This document shows, in pieces, positions 8,275 to 17,320 of a stretch of 64,000 nt of DNA. The position numbers and the translations under genes are program-made. The notes under the pieces are model-generated. The model made no database searches. It was not told the origin of the DNA and was given only the letters and a program-made list of their open reading frames with translations. Source of the stretch: Pelotomaculum sp. GTDB lineage: Bacteria > Bacillota > Desulfotomaculia > Desulfotomaculales > Pelotomaculaceae. Positions within the stretch are counted from its first letter, which is position 1. Each line of letters starts with the position of its first letter. The stretch covers positions 62,001 to 126,000 of the forward strand of contig JAHDOA010000020.1 in NCBI GenBank assembly GCA_018435055.1, in the 5' to 3' direction.

Positions 8275-9423
8275 TTATTTTTCTTTACTATTTCCTTCAT
8301 CCCGCTGATAAAGCACCCGCTTGGGATAGGGCGCCCTGATGCCCGCCCGGTCCAGGGCGTTCTTGAAGCGCCTGCGCAGTTCCCTTTCAACAGCCCAATA
8401 TTCCTCCGGCAAAGCAGGGGCTACGACACGGATGCGCACCGATGAGTCATCTAAATCTGTAACGCCCTGCACCTTTGGCCTATCAATAATTGCCTCTATT
8501 TCCCGGAAGGCTGCTTCACACTCCTGATTCAAAACAGCTATTGCCTGATCGATGTCTTCTTCATAGGCGATACCAACCATTACCAGGCCTAACAACGGAC
8601 CCCGGTTGTAATTGGTCACCCTGGTAATTTGCCCGTTGGGTATGATGTTCAACTGGCCGGTCCACTGGCGTATTTTGCAGGTGCGCAGTCCGATTTCCTC
8701 CACAGTGCCTTCTACCCCGTCGATTACCACATAGTCACCGACGTAAAACTGATTCTCAAATAATATGAAGAACCCGCTGATCACATCCTTGACCAGGTTC
8801 TGAGCGCCAAATCCCACCGCCAGCCCCAAAATACCGGCGCTGGCCAGGATGGCGCTGGTATTCACGTTGAATATCTGCAGTACCATAATAAAGGCAATAA
8901 AAAAGATTGTATAAGTAATCACGCTGAGCAGCAATTTTTTCAGGGTCTCGGGCCGGCGATTTTCTGTGGAGCCTTCGCTGTCGTCTCTGTATTTGTGTTT
9001 TTCAAAGAACTGCTTAACCGCCAGTTGCCCCAAATTTATAATCAGCCTCGACCCGGCCAGCACGCCGATAATTTGTATCGCTTTAATCCCCAAAAACTTT
9101 AGCTGATCAGATGAAATAATTTTAAAATCAAAGATGTCCAGGATAATGATCGCCGCAATAAAATAACCGCCGTATAGTAGAAGTGTCTGCAGCAAAATAC
9201 GCGCTGAACGTACAAAGCTGTCGGAAATCGCCCCTTTCTCAGCAGCTTGCTCATTACCATCAATCCTGCTTTCTCTGAGCAACCTGTTTATAATGCCGGA
9301 AAATATTTTTATTAGTATATAAGTTGTGAGCAATACCGCCAGGGACAGACTCAGGTCAATCATTAGATTTTGCAGGCGCTCCGGCGCAAACCATTCCTTA
9401 ATCCCGGCTAAAAGCATTTCCAT
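8275..9423 (-). CDS. Small-conductance mechanosensitive channel, MscS family
   Basis: MscS channels release solutes on hypo-osmotic shock. The 382-residue protein has transmembrane helices at about 18-42, 82-105 and 125-150, then the pore region around 165-215 with the glycine/alanine-rich stretch ILASAGILGLAVGFGAQ. The beta domain follows (VGDYVVIDGVEGTVEEIGLR, given here as the region near 232-251, then IPNGQI), and a C-terminal alpha/beta domain. It starts at ATG behind AGGAGAG. It lies back to back with the c-di-AMP riboswitch/abl operon, which makes compatible solute, so this stretch forms an osmotic-stress neighbourhood. Confidence 0.93.
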   Translation of the reverse strand: MEMLLAGIKEWFAPERLQNLMIDLSLSLAVLLTTYILIKIFSGIINRLLRESRIDGNEQAAEKGAISDSFVRSARILLQTLLLYGGYFIAAIIILDIFDFKIISSDQLKFLGIKAIQIIGVLAGSRLIINLGQLAVKQFFEKHKYRDDSEGSTENRRPETLKKLLLSVITYTIFFIAFIMVLQIFNVNTSAILASAGILGLAVGFGAQNLVKDVISGFFILFENQFYVGDYVVIDGVEGTVEEIGLRTCKIRQWTGQLNIIPNGQITRVTNYNRGPLLGLVMVGIAYEEDIDQAIAVLNQECEAAFREIEAIIDRPKVQGVTDLDDSSVRIRVVAPALPEEYWAVERELRRRFKNALDRAGIRAPYPKRVLYQRDEGNSKEK

Positions 9424-9651
9424 CTGCTCTCCTATAATTGCTTTTCACCTCACACATAACATAAAATTATTGCCGGTAATTATAACATAAAAATCTTTGA
9501 TTTCCCATAACAACTGTATTTACCCTTGGCGCTTTTTAATACTTAAAAGATAAAACCAATAAACCGGCATAAAAGGTCAATCCGCCGAAAAAACGCGGGA
9601 AAGCCGTTTACAAAGCCATGTAATCTCACCCGGCTACATAGTTTTGCTATA

Positions 9652-9680
9652 TTGCAGCTGACAACTTTATGTGATATAAT
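9652..9680 (+). promoter_or_regulatory. Sigma-A-type promoter of the riboswitch-ablAB transcript
   Basis: TTGCAG at 9652-9657 and TATAAT at 9675-9680 are separated by 17 bases. The aptamer begins about 30 bases further on. Confidence 0.65.
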
Positions 9681-9711
9681 AAGTTGCAGGAATAAAATAA
9701 CAAATATTTTT

Positions 9712-9980
9712 TAACGCCTAATTCTTATATTAAGAAGCGGGGGACCCATTCTTCCCGGGGTGAATCGACTCCAGGGGCCTGTAGTAAAAAATCTGAGGTC
9801 AGCATTAAGAGAGGAATCGTCCAGGGCGATTTCCAACAAGCAATCTGATTTCCGATATCCGACCGGTCCCTGGGTTCGTAGGGCTATCTCTAGTCCGAAT
9901 CCGTCAGCTAACCTCGTAGGCGTGCAAGAGAAGAATTGGGCTGCTATGTAATGGCCGGATCCTTCCGGTCATTTATTTTT
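9712..9980 (+). promoter_or_regulatory. c-di-AMP riboswitch (ydaO/yuaA type) with terminator
   Basis: Conserved ydaO blocks occur in order: GGGGACCC near 9739, CCGGGGTGAATCGACTCC at 9756-9773, GAGAGGAATC near 9808, and the signature CCGAATCCGTCAGCTAACCT followed by CGTAGGCGTG at about 9896-9925. The end, AAGAGAAG, is also typical. It is followed by a 10-bp stem AATGGCCGGA/TCCGGTCATT (9950-9973) with loop TCCT and TATTTTT, an intrinsic terminator. In this class, ligand binding favours termination. Aptamer ends are estimated. The downstream genes are ablA-ablB, so high c-di-AMP would shut off solute synthesis. Confidence 0.9.
9950..9980 (+). terminator. Expression-platform terminator of the c-di-AMP riboswitch
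   Basis: A 10-bp hairpin with one G-T pair and a TCCT loop is followed by TATTTTT, 100 bases ahead of the ablA start. Confidence 0.8.
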
Positions 9981-10080
9981 CGCTCTTACCCCTCTTTTAT
10001 CCAGATTTAGCAACATTATTACAATCTATTACCCCTTACCATCGTTATCCCTGGGAAAATGAAATTGGAGGTGTAAACAT

Positions 10081-11361
10081 TTGAATGTAAAAATATTATC
10101 GCTTAAATCAAAAGAGCATGAGGGCTGGCCGGATTGGCGATGGCAAATGCGGCGCCGGATCCAGTCGGTGGAAGGACTATCTAAATACATCGATTTTACC
10201 GATGACGAAAAACAAATTATGCAAATGGCCAGTGATGTTTTTCCCATGGCTATCACTCCATATTACGCATCGTTAATCAACAAAGATGATCCCGGATGCC
10301 CAATTCGTATGCAGTGTATACCGGACTACCGGGAATTAATTGAAGGGCACGGTGATATGGACGATCCATTACACGAAGACTCTGATTCCCCCGTGCCGGG
10401 GCTGACTCACCGTTATCCCGACCGGGTGCTGCTTCTGGTAACGAATGAATGTTCTATGTACTGCCGTCACTGTACCCGCAAACGTAAAGTGGGCGATAAC
10501 AATACATGTGTTAATGAGAGGGATATTGGCCGGAGTATTGATTATATTAAAAAGCACCCCGAAATCCGCGATGTCCTGCTGTCGGGAGGAGATCCCTTGA
10601 TCCTTTCCAGCGCCCGCCTGGAACGGATCATCCGCAAAGTGCGAGAAATACCTCATGTACAGGTAATCCGCATCGGCACCCGCACTCCGGTAGTGATGCC
10701 CCAGCGCATTACTGATGAACTGGTCAAGATGCTCAAAAAGTACCATCCGGTCTGGATCAACACCCATTTCAACCACCCCCGTGAATTTACGCCCGATTCT
10801 ACACGGGCCCTGGCCAGGCTGGCTGACGCCGGAATTCCCCTGGGCAACCAAACAGTATTGCTGAAGGGTGTCAACGACTGCCCGATGATTATTAAAAAAC
10901 TTGTACACCTCCTGGTAAAAAACCGCGTGCGTCCGTACTATCTATACCAGTGTGATTTATCACGCGGCATTGAACATTTCCGTACCCCAGTAGCCAAAGG
11001 GATAGAGATCATGGAGTCATTAATCGGTCACACTTCCGGCTTTGCCGTTCCTACTTATGTAGTGGACGCGCCGGGCGGAGGAGGCAAAATCCCGGTTCTG
11101 CCTAATTACCAGCTGTCCATGACCAATACAAAAACAGTATTGCGCAATTACGAAGGTGTCATATGTGTTTATGAGGAGCCTAATAACGCTAAATTTGTTT
11201 GTCCAGAGGCCTGTACAATATGCGACCTCAATGTAAAGCAAGAACCGGTAGGTCTGCAAAAGCTGTTTGATCCCAACAAACGAATAGTCAGCCTGGTACC
11301 GGAAGGAAACCTTCGTAAGGCTCGCTGTACTATTAGTAAAGGGAAGGCGCATGGCTGTTAG
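10081..11361 (+). CDS. ablA: Lysine 2,3-aminomutase
   Basis: This radical-SAM, PLP-dependent enzyme moves the amino group of L-lysine from C2 to C3 to make beta-lysine. The 426-residue protein has the cluster motif CSMYCRHC (C124, C128, C131) and the DVLLSGGDPL SAM-binding region. PLP contacts lie around VVDAPGGGGK near residue 335. The typical C-terminal cysteines (CPEACTICD) are also present. It starts at TTG behind GGAGGTG. The overlap of 11 bases with ablB, an acetyltransferase, points to N-epsilon-acetyl-beta-lysine, an osmolyte, rather than lysine fermentation. Expression is expected to respond to c-di-AMP through the upstream riboswitch. Confidence 0.95.
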   Translation: MNVKILSLKSKEHEGWPDWRWQMRRRIQSVEGLSKYIDFTDDEKQIMQMASDVFPMAITPYYASLINKDDPGCPIRMQCIPDYRELIEGHGDMDDPLHEDSDSPVPGLTHRYPDRVLLLVTNECSMYCRHCTRKRKVGDNNTCVNERDIGRSIDYIKKHPEIRDVLLSGGDPLILSSARLERIIRKVREIPHVQVIRIGTRTPVVMPQRITDELVKMLKKYHPVWINTHFNHPREFTPDSTRALARLADAGIPLGNQTVLLKGVNDCPMIIKKLVHLLVKNRVRPYYLYQCDLSRGIEHFRTPVAKGIEIMESLIGHTSGFAVPTYVVDAPGGGGKIPVLPNYQLSMTNTKTVLRNYEGVICVYEEPNNAKFVCPEACTICDLNVKQEPVGLQKLFDPNKRIVSLVPEGNLRKARCTISKGKAHGC

Positions 11362-12238
11362 CATAAGAATTCTTGCGCTGCCAGGTCAAGATAGCTGGGG
11401 AAATATTACAGGCCGCGGCTTTAACTGTCACATTCTTGTATCTCCTTTCAACAGGCGGATTACAGTATATAGATTTAACCTGACCCGGCACGATGGCGCG
11501 GAGGAAATGGTGCGGGTTCTAATGGAAAAAGCCAGGGCTCAGGGTCTTGACAAAATATGGCTCAAGTCCGTTACCAGGTGGGAAAATGCTTTTTTGGACA
11601 GCGGAATGAAGCTGGAGGCATCCATTCCTGGATATTATAAGGGTGAAGAGCCGGCCTTGATCTTTGCCAAGTATCTAAGCGCCAGGAGGCAAACCCCTTC
11701 AAACAGCAGAAGCATTGAGCTTGTAGAAAAATTAATTTTCGATCTTAAAACAAAAACCGAAAAACGAATCCTGCCGGCCGGCATTACGCCTAAATGGGCG
11801 CAACGGGAGCACTGTGCCGACCTGGCCAGGTTGTTCAGCAGGGTTTTCCCCACGTATCCTTTCCCGGTTGGCGACCCTGATTACATTAAGCATACGATGG
11901 ACAACGGCGTCTGCTATATAACGGCCCGGCATAACGGTAAACTGGTAGCCGCTTCTTCAGCAGAGATTAACCGTCCACAGAAAAACGCGGAGATGACGGA
12001 CTTTGCCACACTCCCCGTATGGAGAGGGCACGGCCTGGCAAATTGCCTCCTTTCCCAGATGGAATCCCGCCTGAAAGTCGAAGGGTACCGGTGCCTGTAT
12101 ACCATAGCCCGCAGCAGTTCGATCGGGATGAACAAAGTATTCGCCGGCGCCGGATACGGCTTTAACGGAGTATTAATCAACAACTGTAACATCAGCGGGG
12201 ATTTTGAAGACATGAACGTGTGGTCAAAAATTCTATGA
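11351..12238 (+). CDS. ablB: Beta-lysine N-acetyltransferase
   Basis: AblB acetylates the epsilon amino group of beta-lysine to give the compatible solute N-epsilon-acetyl-beta-lysine. The 295-residue protein has an N-terminal family-specific part and a GNAT domain from about residue 150 to 285. Within it, DFATLPVWRGHGLANCLL is the acetyl-CoA-binding motif A (RGHGLA in place of the usual RGxGxA), and NKVFAGAGYGFNGVLINN lies in motif B. The start ATG overlaps the end of ablA by 11 bases. There is no terminator before the convergent gene on the opposite strand, 16 bases away. Confidence 0.93.
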   Translation: MAVSIRILALPGQDSWGNITGRGFNCHILVSPFNRRITVYRFNLTRHDGAEEMVRVLMEKARAQGLDKIWLKSVTRWENAFLDSGMKLEASIPGYYKGEEPALIFAKYLSARRQTPSNSRSIELVEKLIFDLKTKTEKRILPAGITPKWAQREHCADLARLFSRVFPTYPFPVGDPDYIKHTMDNGVCYITARHNGKLVAASSAEINRPQKNAEMTDFATLPVWRGHGLANCLLSQMESRLKVEGYRCLYTIARSSSIGMNKVFAGAGYGFNGVLINNCNISGDFEDMNVWSKIL

Positions 12239-12254
12239 TGATCGCAGGCGGTAT

Positions 12255-12605
12255 TCAGGAGACAAATGCCACTTCATCATGGTTCACCATCCAGCGATAC
12301 AGCTCCATTAATTCATATATTAGTTTTCTATGCTTAACCGGGTTGAAGAAATTATTGCGCAGTATTATTTCCAGGTTATTTAAATCAATTCTAAAAACCC
12401 ACAAATCGTCTTCGATGAAGAGGTCCTTCCCGCCGATACAATATGTCTCGTTTAAAAACTGGAGCAGTATTATTTCCTTAAACTTTTTATCTTTATATTT
12501 ATCGCTGGCTCTAAAAAGAATCCAGGTTAAAAGACCACCCAAAAGGGCGATTACAATATGACTATGTCTGACGATTATGTTTTCCAGGAAAGAAATATAC
12601 TCCAC
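12255..12605 (-). CDS. Small membrane protein of unknown function
   Basis: I do not recognise the family. The protein is about 116 residues, with one transmembrane helix near residues 13-30 (HIVIALLGGLLTWILF) and a charged cytoplasmic part rich in Lys, Asn and Leu. GTG at 12605, 5 bases from an AAGGAGG site, is the better start; GTG at 12608 is also in frame. It is convergent with ablB. The strong ribosome-binding site and long open frame argue it is a real gene. Confidence 0.65.
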   Translation of the reverse strand: MEYISFLENIIVRHSHIVIALLGGLLTWILFRASDKYKDKKFKEIILLQFLNETYCIGGKDLFIEDDLWVFRIDLNNLEIILRNNFFNPVKHRKLIYELMELYRWMVNHDEVAFVS

Positions 12606-12730
12606 CACAGCCTCCTTACCACAAAAATTCTTGTCAATTTATCAACAATTATGCCCCTTCTTTTTTTATAAATTTGTGTAAATTTATGAGTTTTCTTTTT
12701 CATGCGGCAGCTGGAGTTTACCTGCAAAAA

Positions 12731-12770
12731 CAAAAACAGGGACTCTCCCATCCGTTAGGAGGGTCCCTGC
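12731..12770 (-). terminator. Terminator downstream of the stalk-domain protein
   Basis: On the minus strand, the stem CAGGGACCCTCCTA/TGGGAGAGTCCCTG is followed by TTTTTGTTTTT. Confidence 0.85.
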
Positions 12771-12847
12771 TTGTTACTTTAGAAATTCAGGCAGGTCGCC
12801 AATTCTTTTGTGCCTGCTGAACCGTTTCCGGCCCGGGTGTTAGTATG

Positions 12848-13891
12848 CTAAGACAGCCTGCCGCGATCCACATCATAATCATAACTGTCCAACCGGGTAT
12901 TGTTATTATTTCGGAAATCAATGTACATGGTTTTAACACTAAAGCCTTCATCGGCAAAAATGTCTGCAATGTCCTCGCAAATATCTATCGCGTCCGGCAT
13001 TATATCGTAGCGGTAATCCAAATTATCCCAGCTGTTAAGCGCATTGTAATCCGCTTTTAGTATTACTGAAAGCTCTTCATCATCCTCATCGTAAGAAACA
13101 TCTGTCACGGTAAAATCTATACCACTGACATCATAACTGCTGCCGTTAATGTCGTCCTCAACATCACTCGCGTCTGAACCACCTCTCCGGTAATCATCGT
13201 CATAAAAAGTTACCCTGAGCCTGCTTTCGCCGTTCTTGTTAAATTTAACTAATACGTCATCACTGTCAATGTCTATTATTTCTCCGCTGATATACGTGTC
13301 GCCGGACAATTCATACTGAATATCTTCAACCAGGTCTTCAATCCAATACTGGATGTCTCTGTCAGTCAACCTTTTCCACCTACTCGCGTAGTCATACAGG
13401 TCGATTTCAATTTCGACATCGGCGTCGTCTTTGTCACCGTCCAGGATGATATCCTTAATCTTAACGTCTTTCAGTTTGCCGTAATCGGCAAGTAGCTCAT
13501 CTTCAAGATCCCGGAGATCTATACCCTTTTCCTTATCCTGATAAGCCTTCAACTGGGCTTTTAAACTGGCGTTCTCAGCCTTGAGGGCTTCAAGTTCGGA
13601 TGAGGAGGTTGATCCGGTAATCTGTACCGCGTTAAGCCAGTCCACCCATTCCACATCGAGTCCTAAAGCCTCCGCCGCCATCCTGATGGGCACATACGTC
13701 CTTCCTTCGCTGGTTACAATAAAGGGTTCTCCCATACCGGGCTCCGGGGTGACCACATTGCCGTTGGTCATAATTACGATCCCGCGGTATGTAGCGTCGA
13801 TCATCTTAGCGCCTGTGGTAGCGTTTGCTATTGCGGCCAGTGACAGCATTACAGCCACCGCCAACAGTGCGATAATAACCTTTTTCTTCAT
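12848..13891 (-). CDS. Secreted protein with copper-amine-oxidase-like N-terminal (stalk) domain
   Basis: The protein starts at ATG 13891 (spacing 9 from AAGGAG); an upstream in-frame TTG would add three residues. A signal peptide (KKKVIIALLAVAVMLSLAAIANA region) is followed by a stalk domain with GRTYVPIRMAAEALGLDVEW at about residues 62-81. A coiled-coil linker (SSELEALKAENASLKAQLKA, about 94-113) and a very acidic C-terminal half follow, rich in Asp and Tyr (DIDSDD, YDDDYRR, SYDEDDEEL). The stalk domain is common in surface proteins of Firmicutes and is not an oxidase. The acidic half could bind cations, but this is inference. It is a single-gene transcript with its own terminator. Confidence 0.85.
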   Translation of the reverse strand: MKKKVIIALLAVAVMLSLAAIANATTGAKMIDATYRGIVIMTNGNVVTPEPGMGEPFIVTSEGRTYVPIRMAAEALGLDVEWVDWLNAVQITGSTSSSELEALKAENASLKAQLKAYQDKEKGIDLRDLEDELLADYGKLKDVKIKDIILDGDKDDADVEIEIDLYDYASRWKRLTDRDIQYWIEDLVEDIQYELSGDTYISGEIIDIDSDDVLVKFNKNGESRLRVTFYDDDYRRGGSDASDVEDDINGSSYDVSGIDFTVTDVSYDEDDEELSVILKADYNALNSWDNLDYRYDIMPDAIDICEDIADIFADEGFSVKTMYIDFRNNNNTRLDSYDYDVDRGRLS

Positions 13892-14184
13892 TCTCACCAA
13901 CTCCTTCGCATTATTTTTAACTATTTAACTGACAAATACAACCCCTGCATTTCCGGCTAATAGCCATCGAGCATAAAACACCCCCTGTATTGGTAAAAAA
14001 AAATTATTTAAGCCTTTATCCGGCAAAATCTTATATTTCGAGTATATATATTAAATTTTACCAGGACAAGGTTTATCTCTTGCCAAAAGCAACCGGTTTC
14101 AGCTAAAAATAAGATAAATCTTCAATTATCTAAAGGTCCTTTTATTTTATAAGACGCCCCGGTTTATAGCCTGGTTCATTTAAA
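13892..14184. other. Intergenic stretch with no gene seen
   Basis: The gap is AT-rich, holds the promoter area of the stalk-domain gene, and shows no open frame with a ribosome-binding site and no strong hairpin. Only the terminator of the acyl-CoA synthetase gene closes it on the right. Confidence 0.6.
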
Positions 14185-14222
14185 ATAAGGGATTCCCGCC
14201 CGTATCAGCAAGAATCCCTTAT
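14185..14222 (-). terminator. Terminator of the acyl-CoA synthetase gene
   Basis: The inverted repeat ATAAGGGATTC/GAATCCCTTAT has a 16-base loop and is followed on the minus strand by TTTTAAAT. Confidence 0.65.
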
Positions 14223-14237
14223 CTATTATAATTTTAC

Positions 14238-15872
14238 TTACCTTTCCGTTTGAGCCGCCACCAGGCTTATTGCGCCGTATTTTTCTCTCAGGCGCGGTTT
14301 TTCAATCTTGCCGGTGGGATTGCGCGGTACTTTATCGAAAATAATTTTTCGCGGACGTTTATAACGGGGCAGTGCGGCACAAAATGTATTTATTTCTTCT
14401 TCCGTGCACCGGCAGCCAGGTTTTACTTCTATGATCGCCGCCGCTATTTCACCCACACGCTCGTCCAGCAATCCAATGACGGCCACATCCTTGACGGCGT
14501 CGTGCGCGCGCAGAAAATCTTCAATCTGCACCGGATATATATTCTCTCCGCCGCTGATAATCACATCTTTTTTCCGGTCTACCAAATAAATAAAACCGTC
14601 TTCATCCATGCAGGCCATATCCCCGGTATATAACCAGCCGTCTTTAATTACCGCCGCAGTCGCTTCCGGGTCGTTGTAGTAGCATTTCATCACACCCGGT
14701 CCCCTGACAGCCAATTCGCCCACTTGCCCCTGGGCCACAGGACGTCCGTTCTCATCGATAATCTTGGCTTCCCAATTGTAACCGGGAATGCCGATGGCGC
14801 CGACTTTATGAATATTCTCAGTGCCCAGGTGGACACATCCAGGACCGATAGATTCACTTAGCCCATAGTTCGTATCATAAAGGTGGCTGGGGAAATATTT
14901 TTTCCAGCGGTGAATCAAGCTGGGCGGCACCGGCTGCGCACCGATATGCATCAGCCGCCACTGGGAAAGCTTATAATCTTCCAGCCGCACATCTCCTCTT
15001 TCAATGGCATCCAGGATGTCCTGGGCCCAGGGGACCAGCAGCCAGACAATGGTGATTTTTTCTTCTGAGACTGTTTTGAGTATCCATTCCGGCCTGACTC
15101 CGCGCAACAATACGGCTTTGCTCCCCGACAGGAGACTGCCGAACCAGTGCATCTTGGCGCCGGTATGGTAAAGCGGCGGAATACACAAGAAATTATCTTC
15201 CCGTTTTTGACCATGGTGTTCGTTTTCTGTATAACAGGCCGACATCAGACTCCGGTGCGTATGCAGAATTGCTTTGGGAAACCCGGTAGTCCCCGAGGAA
15301 AAATATACGGCCGCGTCATCCTCGTCAGTAAGCTTAATCTGCGGGGCTGCTGAGGAACAATTGGCTGTAAGCCGATCGTAATTTTCAGCGAAAGAAGGAC
15401 GATTTTCGCCGGCAAAAAATAATATCCGCACATTAGGTATCTGATCATAAATCGTTTCAACCCGGCCAATAAATTCCGGCCCAAAAATCAAGGCGACAGT
15501 GTCGGATAAATCTAAACAATATTTTATTTCCTCGGCCGTGTAGCGATAATTTAATGGTACCGCAACAGCGCCGGTTTTTAAGATACCAAAATAAATCGGC
15601 AGCCACTCCAAACAGTTCATTAAAAGTATGGCCACCTTGTCCCCTTTTCCAATCCCCCTCTTGAGCAGCAGATTGGCCAGCCGGTTGGCCTTCTCGTCAA
15701 AAACCTGCCAGGTCATGTCCCGGCGATATTCACCGGCCGGGTTGTTCTCAATCAGTTCATATTCCTTCCAGGTAACGTTATGGCTTTCCTGGAGATCCAT
15801 GTTGATCTCAGTCAGGCATAACTCCGTACCATATAACCTGGCATTGCGCGATAGTATTTCCGTAATCAGCAT
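14238..15872 (-). CDS. AMP-forming acyl-CoA synthetase / ligase
   Basis: This enzyme activates a carboxylic acid with ATP to an acyl-adenylate and passes it to CoA. The 544-residue protein carries the family signatures: FSSGTTGFPK at 191-200 (P-loop), TNYGLSESIGPG, WLYTGDMACMDEDGFIYLVDR and SGGENIYPVQIE, and the catalytic lysine in NPTGKIEKPRLR near the C-terminus. The start ATG follows GGAGGAAAAG. The order and sequence fit medium- or long-chain fatty acid or aryl-CoA ligases; the substrate cannot be told from sequence by eye. It is a single-gene unit. Confidence 0.9.
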   Translation of the reverse strand: MLITEILSRNARLYGTELCLTEINMDLQESHNVTWKEYELIENNPAGEYRRDMTWQVFDEKANRLANLLLKRGIGKGDKVAILLMNCLEWLPIYFGILKTGAVAVPLNYRYTAEEIKYCLDLSDTVALIFGPEFIGRVETIYDQIPNVRILFFAGENRPSFAENYDRLTANCSSAAPQIKLTDEDDAAVYFSSGTTGFPKAILHTHRSLMSACYTENEHHGQKREDNFLCIPPLYHTGAKMHWFGSLLSGSKAVLLRGVRPEWILKTVSEEKITIVWLLVPWAQDILDAIERGDVRLEDYKLSQWRLMHIGAQPVPPSLIHRWKKYFPSHLYDTNYGLSESIGPGCVHLGTENIHKVGAIGIPGYNWEAKIIDENGRPVAQGQVGELAVRGPGVMKCYYNDPEATAAVIKDGWLYTGDMACMDEDGFIYLVDRKKDVIISGGENIYPVQIEDFLRAHDAVKDVAVIGLLDERVGEIAAAIIEVKPGCRCTEEEINTFCAALPRYKRPRKIIFDKVPRNPTGKIEKPRLREKYGAISLVAAQTER

Positions 15873-16093
15873 TTTTCTTTTCCTCCCGTTCTACCATCAT
15901 AAAAAATTTATGCTTTAAAAAGCGCTTAATAAAAACATTGCAAAACACCACCATTAAATTATAAATCCATATAAGCAGTTAATCAACCGCTTAGTACCCA
16001 TTGCCTAAAAGCGCCCCTGTCAAAATTGTGACGGGTTTTTCCGGAAAAATCGGCCGGGGCGCGGGCTTGAACCTGCGCCCCGTACAGACAACA

Positions 16094-16273
16094 TCACTGT
16101 TTCGTATCGCAGGAAGACGAGCCCGCGGCGCATCCTGCGCAGCCGCAATCGCACCCGGCATGCTTTCCTTTTCTTTTATCGCGGACAAGTTTTACGATAA
16201 TTGCCGACACAATTCCCGCAACGATAAGACCGACTATAATTGTTCCGAGATTTTCAGTTAAAAACGCGAACAT
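16094..16273 (-). CDS. FeoB-associated Cys-rich membrane protein
   Basis: This 59-residue protein begins with a single transmembrane helix (about residues 9-29, TIIVGLIVAGIVSAIIVKL). A short basic stretch follows, and then a cysteine cluster CDCGCAGC at about 41-48 with one more Cys at 54. This layout is the FeoB-associated family found after feoB in many anaerobes, where the cysteines may handle ferrous iron. It starts at ATG behind GGAAGGG, 22 bases after the feoB stop. It remains intact even though feoB itself is broken. Confidence 0.88.
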   Translation of the reverse strand: MFAFLTENLGTIIVGLIVAGIVSAIIVKLVRDKRKGKHAGCDCGCAGCAAGSSSCDTKQ

Positions 16274-16295
16274 ATAAAACCCTTCCTTTCGGGCG

Positions 16296-17214
16296 TCAGC
16301 TTTTCACGCTCAGCATACTGCCGTACATTCTGCCGGATTGCCTGTTTCCCTTTGCCGGACGGAGCAGCAGGAACAGGAACCCCGCCACCAGCAAAAGCGC
16401 CGCAACCGTTCCGACTCCGAAGCTTCCCGCCGTGAACAGCATGCCGAGCTGATAAACGCACAGCGCTACAATATAGGCGAATACGAACTGATATCCGATG
16501 GCGGCCCAAAACCATTTAGCGTTGTTCATCTCCCGCTTGATTGCCCCCATAGCGGCAACGCAAGGAGCGCAGAGCAGGTTAAACAGCAGGAAAGAGTAGG
16601 CGGACAGCATGGTAAAGGCGGCGGCGAGCTCCGCCCAAACCTCCGAGCCCTCCTCCGCCACTTCCGCAAAGCCATACAAAACACCAAATGTGCCGACCAC
16701 GTTTTCTTTGGCGATCAAACCGGTGATGGCGGCGACGGCGGCTTTCCAGTCCCCCCAGCCCAGCGGCGCAAAAATTGGCGCGAAGATGTTGCCGATTTTA
16801 GCAAGGATACTGCCGGTCATGTCCACCATGCCGAAGCCGTTCCCGTCCCAGCCAAAGCTGGCCGTAAACCAAATGATAATCGTTGCCAACAGGATAATAG
16901 TTCCGGCCTTCTTGATAAACGACCAGCCGCGCTCCCACATGCTCCGCAGGACATTCCCCACGGTCGGCCAGTGATACGCGGGTAATTCCATAACAAACGG
17001 CGCTGCGTCCCCGGCGAATAGCCTCGTTTTCTTCAAAATTATACCGGAGCAGACAATCGCCGCTATACCGACAAAATAAGCGCTGGTGGCAACCCACGCC
17101 GCACCGTTAAAGATCGCACCTGCAATCAGGGCAATAATCGGCAGCTTTGCGCCGCATGAAAAGTGTTGTCTTGCCGCTGTTGGGGTTTCCGGCAAGCGCG
17201 ATCTTAATAGACAT
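16296..17214 (-). pseudogene. feoB: feoB, ferrous iron transporter B, with a large internal deletion and frame change
   Basis: The start is intact: ATG at 17214 behind AAGGAGGAAGA gives MSIKIALAGNPNSGKTTLF, the start of the G domain. Near 17155 the sequence then jumps, out of frame, to SCGAKLPIIALIAG, the first gate motif of the membrane part. The rest of the gate domain runs to the stop at 16296 with normal motifs, for example LIAKENVVGTFGVLYG and LLCAPCVAAMGAI. Roughly 380 codons of the G domain, spacer and first helices are absent. The intact start would make only about 35 residues. It may be a true deletion or an assembly fault. FeoB would import Fe(II) using GTP. Confidence 0.9.
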
Positions 17215-17240
17215 GAGAATCTTCCTCCTTCAAACATGTC

Positions 17241-17272
17241 GGATTCTTGTTAGTTATGACTAACAAGAATCC
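17241..17272. promoter_or_regulatory. Operator ahead of feoB
   Basis: A perfect inverted repeat with 14-bp arms, GGATTCTTGTTAGT and its complement, surrounds TATG. The core GTTAGTTATGACTAAC is shared with two sites ahead of feoA, so it is probably bound by the DtxR-family regulator encoded nearby. Confidence 0.75.
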
Positions 17273-17320
17273 CTTAATATGCGGAGAATTCAATTCACGT
17301 CTCTCCGCACAGCTTAAAAG

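Noticed and set aside
9560-9650. Possible second riboswitch (c-di-GMP-like) ahead of the promoter
   Set aside because: Only short fragments such as ACAAAGCCATG and CCCGGCTAC resemble that class, and the core is not in the right order; it also lies before the promoter.
9760-9951. 63-codon open frame on the plus strand
   Set aside because: It lies wholly inside the c-di-AMP riboswitch and has no protein-like features.
16296-17237. An intact short FeoB or a different transporter
   Set aside because: The apparent 313-residue frame starts in non-FeoB sequence from another frame of the G-domain start, and the true start with its ribosome-binding site is out of frame with the rest.
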